DNA of 64,000 nt from Ruegeria atlantica (GTDB taxonomy: Bacteria > Pseudomonadota > Alphaproteobacteria > Rhodobacterales > Rhodobacteraceae). The notes beneath the pieces were generated by a model. It worked only from the letters and a program-made list of their open reading frames with translations, did not search any database and was not told the DNA's origin. This document shows positions 25,756 through 34,878 of this stretch, in pieces (position 1 is the stretch's first letter; each line of letters opens with the position of its first letter). Where the stretch lies: contig NZ_WQFE01000015.1 of assembly GCF_013033965.1 (NCBI RefSeq), positions 1 to 64,000 on the forward strand, read 5' to 3'. Both the position numbers and the translations under genes were made by a program.

Positions 25756-26946
25756 ATGACTCAGCCAGCCACACTTCTATCCATCTACACGGATGTCTTC
25801 GGCGGAGACCTCTTACGCTATGTTATTGGCGCCGGCGGCACGTATCTATTTATCAATATCATGCTGGCGCGGCGTCTTGATGCGCAGAAAATTAGACCCT
25901 CTGCAGTGCCACAAGGTCAAATCCTCCGCGAGATCCTGACCAGCCTGCGCACGGTGCTTATCTTTACCGCCGCAGGGACATGCATCGCGCTTGGTGCCAA
26001 GGCGGGTGTCATCACAATCTACCAAGACATAGCCGCATTTGGCTGGACCTATTTTGCGTTCAGTATCGCGGTCCTGATTATCCTTCATGATGCGTGGTTT
26101 TATTGGACACATCGTGCCCTGCACTACCCGCCCCTGTTTCGCCGGTTTCACCGCTTGCATCACAGATCACACCAACCGACTCCCTTCACCTCCTACAGCT
26201 TTGACATTGGTGAGGCCGTGGTGAACGCTGCCTACTTGCCTTTGGTTCTGATCATTCTGCCAACACACCCTGTCACGCTGTTCATCTTTGTGACCCACAT
26301 GATGCTGCGCAATGCAATCGGGCACTGCGGGATCGAAATCTTCCCTGCCAATGCAAAAGGCAAGCCTGTCTTTGGCTGGCTAACGAGCGTTACTCATCAC
26401 GATATGCACCATGCGCATGCGGGCTATAACCACGGGCTTTATTTTTCTTGGTGGGATCGGCTAATGAAGACGGAGCACCCAAGATACTTAACCGAATTCG
26501 CCCGCGTCGCGCCGCGTTTGCGCATCCGAATGGTCAAAACAGCTTTTTTGGTGATTGCGGTTGTCGTCGGTATGTTGGCCAGCCAAGGACAAGCCTTTGA
26601 CCTCAAAGGCCACTACGCATCCCCCGGACTCGGCGTGATTGTCGCTTTTGAAGATTGCCCATCGAAAAAAGCAACGAAGTGTGGACGTCTTGTTTGGGTT
26701 TGGAACAAGGACGATACGCCTCATGCGCAGGTTGGCGATATGATCCTGACCGAATTGGTCTTTGATGGCACGGTATGGGAAGGCGCATTACGCGATCCAG
26801 AAACCGGGCGGACATATCGTGGATCCATCCAGAAATCGGCCAAGCATCAGTTGACACTTAAAGGCTGCGCCGGGGTATTCTGTGCACATCAAACCTGGCA
26901 TTCGACCCAGTATCTCAGAACTGTGCTCAAGCGTCATGGAAATTAG
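25756..26946 (+). CDS. sterol desaturase/fatty acid hydroxylase fused to DUF2147
   Basis: 396 residues from the ATG at 25756 (GGAG seven bases upstream). Residues 1-255 are a membrane di-iron oxygenase with the full histidine set: HDAWFYWTH, HRLHH and THHDMHHAHAGYNHG. At about residue 259 a complete signal-peptide-like segment begins (MVKTAFLVIAVVVGMLAS, ending in QGQAF), followed by a DUF2147 domain (GVIVAFEDC, CGRLVWVWNKDD, RDPETGRTYRGS, QTWHSTQYLR). The second part therefore looks like a formerly separate exported protein fused in frame, its signal now acting as a membrane segment. An internal start at 26530 is possible but has no ribosome site. The substrate may be a membrane lipid or hopanoid. 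Confidence 0.87.
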   Translation: MTQPATLLSIYTDVFGGDLLRYVIGAGGTYLFINIMLARRLDAQKIRPSAVPQGQILREILTSLRTVLIFTAAGTCIALGAKAGVITIYQDIAAFGWTYFAFSIAVLIILHDAWFYWTHRALHYPPLFRRFHRLHHRSHQPTPFTSYSFDIGEAVVNAAYLPLVLIILPTHPVTLFIFVTHMMLRNAIGHCGIEIFPANAKGKPVFGWLTSVTHHDMHHAHAGYNHGLYFSWWDRLMKTEHPRYLTEFARVAPRLRIRMVKTAFLVIAVVVGMLASQGQAFDLKGHYASPGLGVIVAFEDCPSKKATKCGRLVWVWNKDDTPHAQVGDMILTELVFDGTVWEGALRDPETGRTYRGSIQKSAKHQLTLKGCAGVFCAHQTWHSTQYLRTVLKRHGN

Positions 26947-27272
26947 GTACAAGGCCGTCTCCAAAGACGGCCCAAACCGTTCGTTGACTACCACACTCGA
27001 CCGCCGCGGTAGCAACCCGCTTTCCCAGCATTCGCCGCAGGCGCAAAAAACCCACTATATTACCGCCGACAACCAAGCGATTGCTTGGCTTAGTTTTTAC
27101 TCCCTGTCTATTGTAGACCAATACGCAAAGTGCCTCGGTTCAACGGCATGCTTCAATCTCGGGCGAAACACCCGCATGAATGAGAACTGTCTGACGATGG
27201 ACATACTTTGGCCAGTTGTTGATATTATACAATGCATAGGGTGCGCTTTTGATCGAAACCTGAGAAAATACA
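26947..27272. other. intergenic stretch with a perfect hairpin
   Basis: 326 bp without a credible gene. GGCCGTCT (26953-26960) pairs with AGACGGCC (26965-26972) over a CCAA loop, six bases after the desaturase stop, and is a likely (T-poor) terminator. The rest should hold the promoter for the two small genes that follow. Confidence 0.55.
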
Positions 27273-27725
27273 ATGATGAACAGCGACATAACTGACGCTC
27301 TATCGGCGGCCCTAGAAGGCTACTTGCGGTTTTTTGACACGACAACTGCGCTAGGTGGAGCACTGTTCGGCGCGTCAGTGTTCCTCATCATTCGCGCAGT
27401 TGGCATTATCAAGGATAAAGATGTAGCGCAGATACAAAACCGAGGCCTGATTTTGATCACTGGATTGAGTGCATTGGTTATGATTGTTCTTGGTTTCATT
27501 GCCCAAAATGTCGCGCTCAGCTTCAATGTCGAAATAATGAGGGTTGAGCCTTTTGGCGGATGCGTATTTCCAGACGACCTGTCCCCGACAACCTTCTTCA
27601 TGGAGTGTCATCGGAAATACTTGCGTACATTGGTATGGATTGATCTGATCGCCAGCTCTACGGGAATACTGTCTATCGGATCATGGTTTGTTTTGCAGTC
27701 AAGGAGTCTCGCAAATGAGGAATAG
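27273..27725 (+). CDS. small membrane protein of unknown function
   Basis: 150 residues, three membrane helices (LGGALFGASVFLIIRAVGII; GLILITGLSALVMIVLGFIA; LIASSTGILSIGSWFVL) and an extramembrane loop with two cysteines (GGCVFPDDL and MECHRKYL). Two consecutive ATG codons stand at the start; the ribosome site is weak (GAGAA). Its 3' end overlaps the next gene by 11 bp, so the two are translationally linked. No family is recognised. Confidence 0.6.
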   Translation: MMNSDITDALSAALEGYLRFFDTTTALGGALFGASVFLIIRAVGIIKDKDVAQIQNRGLILITGLSALVMIVLGFIAQNVALSFNVEIMRVEPFGGCVFPDDLSPTTFFMECHRKYLRTLVWIDLIASSTGILSIGSWFVLQSRSLANEE

Positions 27726-28074
27726 TCTCTTACTAGCTACACCGTTTCTGCTCTTCGGTTCGACGAACGTAACCGCACAGGGACAAATGGTTGAGGAACT
27801 CAATCAACTTCCCATGGGTGTCACTGATCTTTCGACGCTAGCAGACCAGGCTGATGCTGGGCTGGACGTCTTCTCAAGAAGCAGTGGCGACATTGACCTT
27901 TCTGACATTGCCGGTCAGCTGCAATCCGGAAGCCAAGTCTACACCGCCGGAAGTTCCGCGATCCTTGTTACCGAAGGTGCGGAGCCGGTGTTGCTGATCG
28001 AGCAACCCGATGGCGGTGTTCAAGCCATGTATATTTGTCGGATTTTGCCAATCTGCACGGAAGCGCCAGACTAG
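27715..28074 (+). CDS. small exported protein of unknown function
   Basis: 119 residues from the ATG at 27715, preceded by AAGGAG at eight bases; a longer reading from 27688 lacks this. A signal peptide (MRNSLLLATPFLLFGSTNVT, cleavage near TAQG) is followed by an acidic mature part: LPMGVTDLSTLADQADAGLD, then SDIAGQLQSGSQVYTAGSS and a C-terminal pair of cysteines (MYICRILPICTE). It overlaps the membrane-protein gene by 11 bp, suggesting a two-component envelope unit. Function unknown. Confidence 0.6.
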   Translation: MRNSLLLATPFLLFGSTNVTAQGQMVEELNQLPMGVTDLSTLADQADAGLDVFSRSSGDIDLSDIAGQLQSGSQVYTAGSSAILVTEGAEPVLLIEQPDGGVQAMYICRILPICTEAPD

Positions 28075-28172
28075 GCCTCTGACGTACCAACGAAGCCTAT
28101 CGCTAGGTATCGTTTTTTGCAGATTTCAAATGGAGTATAAATACAAGCACTTGCATTTCAGGAGAACATTGA

Positions 28173-29282
28173 ATGACCAAAAACATGCGCGACCTCAGCT
28201 TTGCTACATTCAATCTATATAATCTGCAGGTTCCAGGCGGGATCACTTACGACGAAGATAAGCCGGCCATTCCGGACACTGAAGAAGGACGGGCTGAGTA
28301 TCGTCGAAAGATCGAGTGGACTGCTGCACAACTCGTTCGTCTCGATGCCGAAGTTATTGGGTTTCAGGAGCTTTGGGCAAAGCAGGCGCTCGTTGATGCC
28401 TTCGAAGCGGCCGGGCTTATCGACCACTATGATCTAGTTGCTCGGGATGCTCCGGGCCGCGGTCGACCGCAGGTGGCCTTGGCCGTGCGAAAGGATCGCA
28501 AGGGCAAAAGTCAACTCCTGCCCGGAGCGGGTTGGGAAGCGAAGTTTCCCGACAACTTCAAGTTCGAGAAAGTCCGCGAAACCGCGGGTGCCGAGGAAGA
28601 GGTCACAATTACACTAAGTGAGTTTTCCCGTCCCGTTTTGCATGCGCAAGTACAATCAGAAGGCAGAAGCCCAAAACCACCTGTGGTGACTGTTTACGTC
28701 GCACATCTTAAATCAAAGGGACCGGCGCGAGTCAGCTTTGCGCGCCCGAAGCCGCAGATTTTGAACGACTATCCTAACATAGCCAAGAGCGCCTTGTCCC
28801 ACGTGCGGCGCGTTATGGAGGCCGGAGCGTTGCGCGCTATGCTAGACGAGGTCATGGTCTCCGAAGACAAGGACGCGCTGTCGCCGGTCGTTGTGATGGG
28901 TGATCTCAACGATGGAACATTGTCTGTCACCAACGAACTTATTTCGGACCAGCCTGGATATCGTGTCATTGAGAAAAGCACGGCTGGATTGTCCGCAAAC
29001 AAGGGGCTCTATTCCGCCGAACGACTCCAGCAGCTGCGGTCTATGCGCCACGTCTATTATACCTACATCTTCAAGAATAAGCTTGAGAGCCTCGATCATA
29101 TCCTTGTTTCCGAGGAGTTCTACGATCATTCCCGGAAACGCCACTGGAGCTTCCGCGAGATGGAGATCTTTAATGATCACGTCGGGCGTTCGGAAGACAA
29201 AGCGGAGGGTGCGGGCGATCACGGGCTGGTTCGAACCTATTTTGATTGGAACCCTATGCCGGAGGAAATTGCTAGGGTCTGA
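28173..29282 (+). CDS. endonuclease/exonuclease/phosphatase (EEP) family protein
   Basis: 369 residues with the EEP fold: start FATFNLYNL, metal-binding Glu in VIGFQELWAKQA, GRPQVALAVRKDR, VTVYVAHLKSKG, the catalytic VVVMGDLNDG near residue 245, LDHILVSEEF and the terminal GDHGLVRTYF histidine. There is no signal peptide, so it is probably cytoplasmic. GGAG precedes the ATG. The substrate could be DNA, a nucleotide or a phospholipid head group. It is convergent with sstT; a hairpin lies between them. Confidence 0.85.
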   Translation: MTKNMRDLSFATFNLYNLQVPGGITYDEDKPAIPDTEEGRAEYRRKIEWTAAQLVRLDAEVIGFQELWAKQALVDAFEAAGLIDHYDLVARDAPGRGRPQVALAVRKDRKGKSQLLPGAGWEAKFPDNFKFEKVRETAGAEEEVTITLSEFSRPVLHAQVQSEGRSPKPPVVTVYVAHLKSKGPARVSFARPKPQILNDYPNIAKSALSHVRRVMEAGALRAMLDEVMVSEDKDALSPVVVMGDLNDGTLSVTNELISDQPGYRVIEKSTAGLSANKGLYSAERLQQLRSMRHVYYTYIFKNKLESLDHILVSEEFYDHSRKRHWSFREMEIFNDHVGRSEDKAEGAGDHGLVRTYFDWNPMPEEIARV

Positions 29283-29528
29283 TTAGTCCGGTTCCGGTTT
29301 TGGTCCGCATGGTTGAGCAGTCCACCTGTGGTTCGAGCTGCTGACTCCGATACACGAAAGCGACTTTTTAGTTAGCGCGTCTCATTAGCGGTAACCATTG
29401 GAAATGCCGATAAGAGGCTTTCGTCGTAAATGCCGCCACCGTACTTCAGCTTCACCAGACCGGCCATTCGCTACGCTCGCAAGATCGTTCGGCACGCGAC
29501 TTCACGGATCGCGGACCAAATGGCCGCT

Positions 29529-29554
29529 CAACCGCCGACTGAAGCCGGCGGTTG
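29529..29554. terminator. hairpin between convergent EEP and sstT genes
   Basis: CAACCGCCG (29529-29537) pairs perfectly with CGGCGGTTG (29546-29554), eight-base loop. It sits between converging genes, 22 bp from the sstT stop, and may terminate sstT transcription; flanking T-runs are absent. The rest of the 293-bp gap shows no gene. Confidence 0.5.
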
Positions 29555-29575
29555 TAGGAAGTGTTTATGCAGTGA

Positions 29576-30805
29576 CTAAGCGGCCACCTGTGCCACGGGT
29601 AGTTTGCGTGGGTAGGGATCACCTTGCTTATACGATCCCGCAGCAGTGAACAGAACGTCCGTCGATGAGTTCAAACCGGTTTCCGCAGAATCCTGCAGTA
29701 CGCCGACGATGAAGCCGATGCTAACCACCTGCATAGCCGTTGCGTTGTCGATACCAAACAAGCTGGCAGCCATTGGTATCAGCAGCAGTGATCCGCCCGC
29801 TACACCCGAAGCTCCAGTAGCAGCAATCGAGGCAATGATGCTCAGGAAAAGGGCCGAAAGGAAATCGACCTGAATGCCCATTGTATGAACGGTTGCCAGC
29901 GTCATGACCGTGATGGTTATGGCGGCACCGGCCATATTGATCGTGGCGCCGATTGGGATAGTGACCGAATAGGTCTCTTCATCCAGATTCATGCGACGGC
30001 AAAGTTCCATATTCACCGGAATATTCGCGGCCGAGCTACGCATGAAAAAAGCGGTGATCCCGGACTCCCGCAGGCATGTGAAAACCAACGGATAAGGGTT
30101 TTTGCGAATGCGCAGGAACACGATCAGCGGATTCACAACCAAGGCCATGAAAACCATGCAACCGATCAACAACGCCAGCAATTGACCGTAGCTTGCAAGC
30201 GTTTCAAAGCCGGTCTCTGCGATCGTCGAGGCCACGATACCGAAGATACCGATTGGGGCCACCCGGATTATTGCTGCGACGATCTTGGTGATTGCGCCGT
30301 CCAGGTCCGACATCAGGGTTTTGGTCGAGTCGCTGGCGTGGCGGAAGACCAACCCGAGGCCAACGGCCCAGGCGAGAATGCCGATATAGTTCGCGGTTGC
30401 CAGTGCATTCACCGGATTATCGACGATTTTCAGTAGGATGTTCTTGACAACCTCGGCCAAACCATCCGGTGCATCCAGAAGCTGGGGCGTACCCGTTAGA
30501 TGCAATGTGATCGGAAACATGAAGCTGGCTGCAACGGCAACCAGTGCAGCTGCGAAGGTTCCGAGAATATACAATAAAACCACGGGGCCCATGCGCGCCT
30601 CGCTGTCCTTTTTGTGGTTTGTGATCGCCGCGCAAACCAGGATCAAAACCAAAATTGGCGCAACGGCTTTCAGTGCGTCGACGAAAAAGTCGCCAAGCAG
30701 GCCGACGGCTGAACCGGCGGCAGGCCAAAGGGTGGCGAGAAGAGCACCAGCAACAAGGCCGATGATGATTTGAGTAACCAGGCTACCACGCAGAATAGAA
30801 TTCAT
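29576..30805 (-). CDS. sstT: serine/threonine:Na+ symporter
   Basis: 409 residues of the DAACS family. The diagnostic core is [20 protein letters not shown] (serine-rich loop), then [20 protein letters not shown] and [17 protein letters not shown], matching SstT more closely than GltP or DctA. It imports serine and threonine with sodium across the inner membrane. The ATG at 30805 has AGGA ten bases upstream and is preferred to the ATG at 30814. It is monocistronic; a 1.2-kb gene-free stretch lies upstream. Confidence 0.93.
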   Translation of the reverse strand: MNSILRGSLVTQIIIGLVAGALLATLWPAAGSAVGLLGDFFVDALKAVAPILVLILVCAAITNHKKDSEARMGPVVLLYILGTFAAALVAVAASFMFPITLHLTGTPQLLDAPDGLAEVVKNILLKIVDNPVNALATANYIGILAWAVGLGLVFRHASDSTKTLMSDLDGAITKIVAAIIRVAPIGIFGIVASTIAETGFETLASYGQLLALLIGCMVFMALVVNPLIVFLRIRKNPYPLVFTCLRESGITAFFMRSSAANIPVNMELCRRMNLDEETYSVTIPIGATINMAGAAITITVMTLATVHTMGIQVDFLSALFLSIIASIAATGASGVAGGSLLLIPMAASLFGIDNATAMQVVSIGFIVGVLQDSAETGLNSSTDVLFTAAGSYKQGDPYPRKLPVAQVAA

Positions 30806-31989
30806 GGGGACCATCCTGTTCGAATAGGGGCCTGAAGGGTGTAACTCACTCCCGCACAGGCGCAGTTAAAGTTGAAAGGTTGGTGGCTACTTGGGCGCTT
30901 TAGAATTTATTTAAACGCCTTCAGAAGGCTAAGGCTTAATTCGGTCTGGGCTGAAGTAGTTGTTTTTTGAATGAGGATGCGTGATTTATGAGGGCATAAC
31001 AAAGCCTTACCTTAGGTCAACCTGATTGCATCATCAGATGATATCTAAATGATTCTTAATAACTTTCTCAAAGTGATGGCTCCAAAATTCGACTCTTAGC
31101 TGGCCGCTGCTGTCCAGTAACGAACCAAAAACGGCGCTGGCTGCGATGGTTGGTTGAAGTCCCGCATCAAAAAGTGCAATCCCTGCGGCCGAAGCGCAGG
31201 TAGCGGTCAAAGAAAGCCGCTTTCGTCACTCGGTCCAACCAAAGTCTGTGAAGATCTTCGACACAAACTTCGGTAACGTGCGCTCTCTTGTCCTGACGCG
31301 TTTGGAACAGCAACACCAAGAGCGGATATACGTGTAGAGCGCAGCATTCCTGGTTTTAGCCTCGAACCCGGCATCGGAAGTGCTGCAGCATCTAACAGAG
31401 AAGTTACTCAACCTTGATGAAGGCAGCACAAAGCTGCCATTGGCCGGAGCCCGCCTTTGCTGCACCACGGCCTGTCAAAGGAGTCGTTCGCTGCTGGTGC
31501 ACATCTCCGGGGTCCTGATGGTCATCGGAGCGGGACAGAGCCGTCTTTTTCTCATGCCGCTGGTGCTGACGCAGAAAATCTTCGCGCCCACAGCACCGAG
31601 AATTTGGCAACGCGGTGATTTTCACCAGATCGGTCGTTGAAAGCTGTTCTGAGACGTAAATTTTAAAGCTCATTTTCGCAGCGAGCTACTTCGACCACCG
31701 AGACGCGGACAGACCCGACTTTTGCTCGCGCTGCCGTTGCCGACGCAGCATTCGCTCGCGGGAGCGGCACGAATATCGCTGCATTGCGACTGACGTCGCC
31801 GGAGCCGACGAGCAATGTTTGCGCAAATTGATCTCTGCCCGTAAATCCTCCGGGCAGAACGATAGGGATGAAGTTTCGTCATCGGAGCGATTGGTAAAGC
31901 TGATTTAGCAAAGCCTGACCGAGAATGTGTCGCTGGAACTGGATGCGGTACTGAAGAAACTGCGCCACCGCTTATGTCAGTTCGACGCT
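30806..31989. other. 1.2-kb stretch without a recognisable gene
   Basis: The open frames here (for example 31226-31468, 31404-31673 and 31670-31993 on the minus strand) are short, rich in Arg, Cys and Ser, lack ribosome sites and resemble no family. The first 300 bp are AT-richer and should hold the sstT promoter. The remainder may be decayed DNA or contain an RNA gene that cannot be recognised by eye. Confidence 0.5.
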
Positions 31990-32751
31990 TCAAGTCTCGG
32001 TCAGGTGCTTCCTGACCGTTGGATCAATCTTAGTACTTTGGATCGGATAGATACCACAAGCGGCTATAGCCTCGCGCGCTGAAACACGCTCGTGCAAGCG
32101 TTTCCAGATTGTTTTAGCTGCGTAAGGATGTGGGTAAGGGCGCCATGCGACACCCATGGTCATTCCTCGCAGATACTTCAATTGTTGACGGTGCGCGGAG
32201 TACAGGATTGTATTGGCGACGCTGCCCTCTCTTACGAGTTCGTGTTCAGTCACAAATATCCTGTTTCCTCGCATAGTCACCAAACCAGCATAGCGCGAAA
32301 TCTGATGAGTGCTTTTATCTGATGAGGTGGCAATCTCCCTGGAACGGATCGTGAATAGCCCATCCACTTCCTGAATGCGGATCAACGAACAGAAGATCTT
32401 TCCTTCCCAGGATGGCGTGCAAAAATATGAATGATAGAAACCTACGTAACGCCTGAGGTTTTTCTGTTGATCCCGAAAGGGATCCAGAAACGCTTCTGTG
32501 GGTGTTTTGCCAATTTGTGGCAGGACACCCTTTAACATTCGCTCAAAGCTTGTCGTTTCCGCGAACAGTTCAGCCTCTGTCAGGTCGAAATGGCGTGCAA
32601 TGCGGCGCATGTTGTGGGCCGAAGGCAGGCTAGAACCATTCAGGTAGCGATTAAATTGCTGCCTGTTGACGCCGATATCACGACAAATTTGCGAAATACT
32701 TCCGTGTTCTGCGCATAACGACTTTAGGTTTGCAGAAAAATTCTCTGACAT
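31990..32751 (-). CDS. XRE-family transcriptional regulator of the peptide locus
   Basis: 253 residues from the ATG at 32751 (AAGG eight bases upstream). The N-terminal HTH is SISQICRDIGVNRQQFNRYL plus NGSSLPSAHNMRRIARHFDL (residues about 15-60). The C-terminal 180 residues (YVGFYHSYFCTPSWEGKIFC, FTIRSREIATSS, GVAWRPYPHPYAAKTIWKRL) form a conserved but unnamed effector domain of this HTH group. It is divergent, 129 bp away, from the CocE-Dpp-amidohydrolase-M81 operon, which it probably controls. Confidence 0.85.
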   Translation of the reverse strand: MSENFSANLKSLCAEHGSISQICRDIGVNRQQFNRYLNGSSLPSAHNMRRIARHFDLTEAELFAETTSFERMLKGVLPQIGKTPTEAFLDPFRDQQKNLRRYVGFYHSYFCTPSWEGKIFCSLIRIQEVDGLFTIRSREIATSSDKSTHQISRYAGLVTMRGNRIFVTEHELVREGSVANTILYSAHRQQLKYLRGMTMGVAWRPYPHPYAAKTIWKRLHERVSAREAIAACGIYPIQSTKIDPTVRKHLTET

Positions 32752-32808
32752 AAGTGAAACCTTTCTCGTTTTGACGCTATCTCGCGACAAATAGCATCAA
32801 TTCGCGCA

Positions 32809-32822
32809 AAATTGCACAATTT
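32809..32822. promoter_or_regulatory. short palindrome in the peptide-locus promoter
   Basis: AAATTG (32809-32814) and CAATTT (32817-32822) are perfect inverted arms around a two-base centre, in the divergent gap between the XRE regulator and the CocE gene. Candidate operator; the short length makes it tentative. Confidence 0.4.
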
Positions 32823-32880
32823 GTTTTCCCTGCAAACTGGTTTCTTCTTCAGCATCAGCTCGCAATAGACAAGCCCGCAA

Positions 32881-34857
32881 ATGCCATTTGAAACCATCGA
32901 AAACACATGGATCACACTCTCTGATGGGCGGAGGCTTGCTGCACGTCTTTGGTTGCCTGACACGGGTCCCGCCCCAGCTATTTTGGAATATCTGCCTTAC
33001 CGTAAACGCGACGGCACTGCGCCACGAGATGAAACAACACACACGGTATTTGCCGAGGCGGGCTATTCCTGCATCCGGGTCGACATAGCCGGCACCGGGG
33101 ACAGCGAAGGGCAGTTTGATGACGAATATTCTGAACAGGAGCTGCGTGATGGTGAGGAAGTCATAGCCTGGATCGCGGCGCAGGAATGGTGTGACGGCCA
33201 AGTTGGGATGATCGGAATTTCGTGGGGTGGGTTTAACGGTCTGCAACTGGCCTTCCGACAACCACCCGCGTTGAAAGCGGTGGTCAGCGTCGCCTCGACC
33301 GTGGACCGCTATGCGGATGACATCCATTTCATGGGTGGGTGCCTGCTGAGTGACAACATGAACTGGGGCAGTCAGATGTTTGCCTATCTGACCCGACCCG
33401 CTGATCCGGACCTTCGTGCGGATTGGCGAGAGGACTGGCTGGCCCGGCTGCAAAACGTTCCATTCTCAGCGGCAGATTGGCTGCGCCATCAGACGCGTGA
33501 CGCGTTTTGGAAACATGGCTCGGTTTGCGAGGATTGGTCCGCGATCCAAACCCCCGTTTTGGCCATCACCGGCTGGGCAGATGCTTATGTCAATGCGCCC
33601 CCGGCTTTGGCAGCCAACCTGATGGTGCCAACCAAGGCCGTCATTGGACCGTGGGAACACCGCTATGCGCATATCTCGAAACTCGATCCTGCGGACTTTC
33701 ATTCCGAAGTAATCGGCTGGTTTGACCGTTGGCTGAAAGGGCAGGAAAATGGGGCCGAGGACCTTCCTGCGTACCGGACATACATGCAGGAACATTTCAA
33801 TCCGATGGCGCTCAACTCTGCCCGGCAAGGTCGTTGGATTGCCGAAACCACCTGGCCGTCGCCGCACATATCCGAACAGATCTGGCATTTGGCGCCCGGC
33901 GGGTTTTCGCAGGAACCGGCGACAGGCACGGTCGCCGTCATATCACCCAGTCACGTCGGCGGGGAAGGCGGGTATTTCTGCGCTGGCATGCGGATCGACA
34001 ATGAACTTGCAGGCGACCAGGCAAGGGATGATGCCCTGTCGATGTGTTTTGACAGCGCACCGCTGCAAGCCCCGCTGGAGCTGCTGGGCCGCGCAAAGCT
34101 CAAATTCCGGTTCTCGGTGGATCAACCGGTTGCCCAGATTGTCGCAAGGCTGTGCGATGTCTCGCCCGAAGGTGTATCGCAGCGCATCAGCTATCGTCCG
34201 TTGAACCTGTGCCACTACCGCAGCCACGAAATGCCCGAAACCCTGCAACCGGGTGAAATCTATGAGGCCGAGATTGCCCTGAACGAATGCGCGCATCATT
34301 TGCGCGAGGGTCACGTGTTACGGCTGGCGCTGTCGACGTCGTACTGGCCGATCGTCTGGCCAGCGCCGCATTCGGCAGAGGTGACTTTGCACTTGCGGGA
34401 TTGCGCCCTGCATTTGCCGGTACGCGACGTCACGCATGAGGTTCAAGCCTCGGAACCCGGCCCGGCGCAGAATTATCCGGTTCTTGCCGCTGAACAATTG
34501 CGCCCACCATCCGCGCATTCCGAAGGCACCGTGACCGATGATGGTCAGGTCTTGCTAAAGACGTTTGATGATTACGGCAAAACGCGCGACCCTTATCACG
34601 ATCTGATCGTCGGCAGTGACGTGCGCATGCATTACAGCATTCACCCCGATGATCCGGCATCCGCTTGTTTCGAGACCGCCTGGAATTTCATCTTTGAGCG
34701 GGCGGATTGGCAAGTCGCGATCTCGACCGAATGCCGGATGACCTGCGACGCACAGAATTTTTATCTCGACCGCAAGCTACGCGCCACCGAAGGCGCGGAT
34801 GAAATCGAAGTTCTGACGAAGGAATGGTCCGAAACCGTTCCGCGCGGGCTTCTATGA
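32881..34857 (+). CDS. CocE/NonD-type alpha/beta hydrolase (X-Pro dipeptidyl-peptidase-like)
   Basis: 658 residues. The N-terminal hydrolase domain begins ITLSDGRRLAARLWLP; DIAGTGDSEGQ is typical of the S15 family, and the nucleophile is in GMIGISWGGFNGLQ (Ser about 119). Acid and His residues follow in the WADAYVN and GPWEHRYAH regions. The C-terminal half (LSMCFDSAPLQAPLELLGRA) is the jelly-roll CocE/NonD domain. Family members cleave acyl or X-prolyl bonds. No signal peptide is visible, so it acts on imported substrate. It is first in the operon with the Dpp importer 21 bp downstream. Confidence 0.92.
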   Translation: MPFETIENTWITLSDGRRLAARLWLPDTGPAPAILEYLPYRKRDGTAPRDETTHTVFAEAGYSCIRVDIAGTGDSEGQFDDEYSEQELRDGEEVIAWIAAQEWCDGQVGMIGISWGGFNGLQLAFRQPPALKAVVSVASTVDRYADDIHFMGGCLLSDNMNWGSQMFAYLTRPADPDLRADWREDWLARLQNVPFSAADWLRHQTRDAFWKHGSVCEDWSAIQTPVLAITGWADAYVNAPPALAANLMVPTKAVIGPWEHRYAHISKLDPADFHSEVIGWFDRWLKGQENGAEDLPAYRTYMQEHFNPMALNSARQGRWIAETTWPSPHISEQIWHLAPGGFSQEPATGTVAVISPSHVGGEGGYFCAGMRIDNELAGDQARDDALSMCFDSAPLQAPLELLGRAKLKFRFSVDQPVAQIVARLCDVSPEGVSQRISYRPLNLCHYRSHEMPETLQPGEIYEAEIALNECAHHLREGHVLRLALSTSYWPIVWPAPHSAEVTLHLRDCALHLPVRDVTHEVQASEPGPAQNYPVLAAEQLRPPSAHSEGTVTDDGQVLLKTFDDYGKTRDPYHDLIVGSDVRMHYSIHPDDPASACFETAWNFIFERADWQVAISTECRMTCDAQNFYLDRKLRATEGADEIEVLTKEWSETVPRGLL

Positions 34858-34878
34858 CTTAATCCAAGGGAGGATACT

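Noticed and set aside
26882-27295. Plus-strand frame of 137 residues after the desaturase gene
   Set aside because: Starts inside the desaturase gene, crosses the terminator-like hairpin and shows no family resemblance or ribosome site.
29885-30436. Plus-strand frame of 183 residues
   Set aside because: It lies wholly antisense to the conserved core of sstT and is rich in His, Gln and Arg, typical of a shadow frame.
31404-31993. Two minus-strand frames in the gene-poor stretch
   Set aside because: Low-complexity Arg/Ser/Cys composition, no ribosome sites, no domain.
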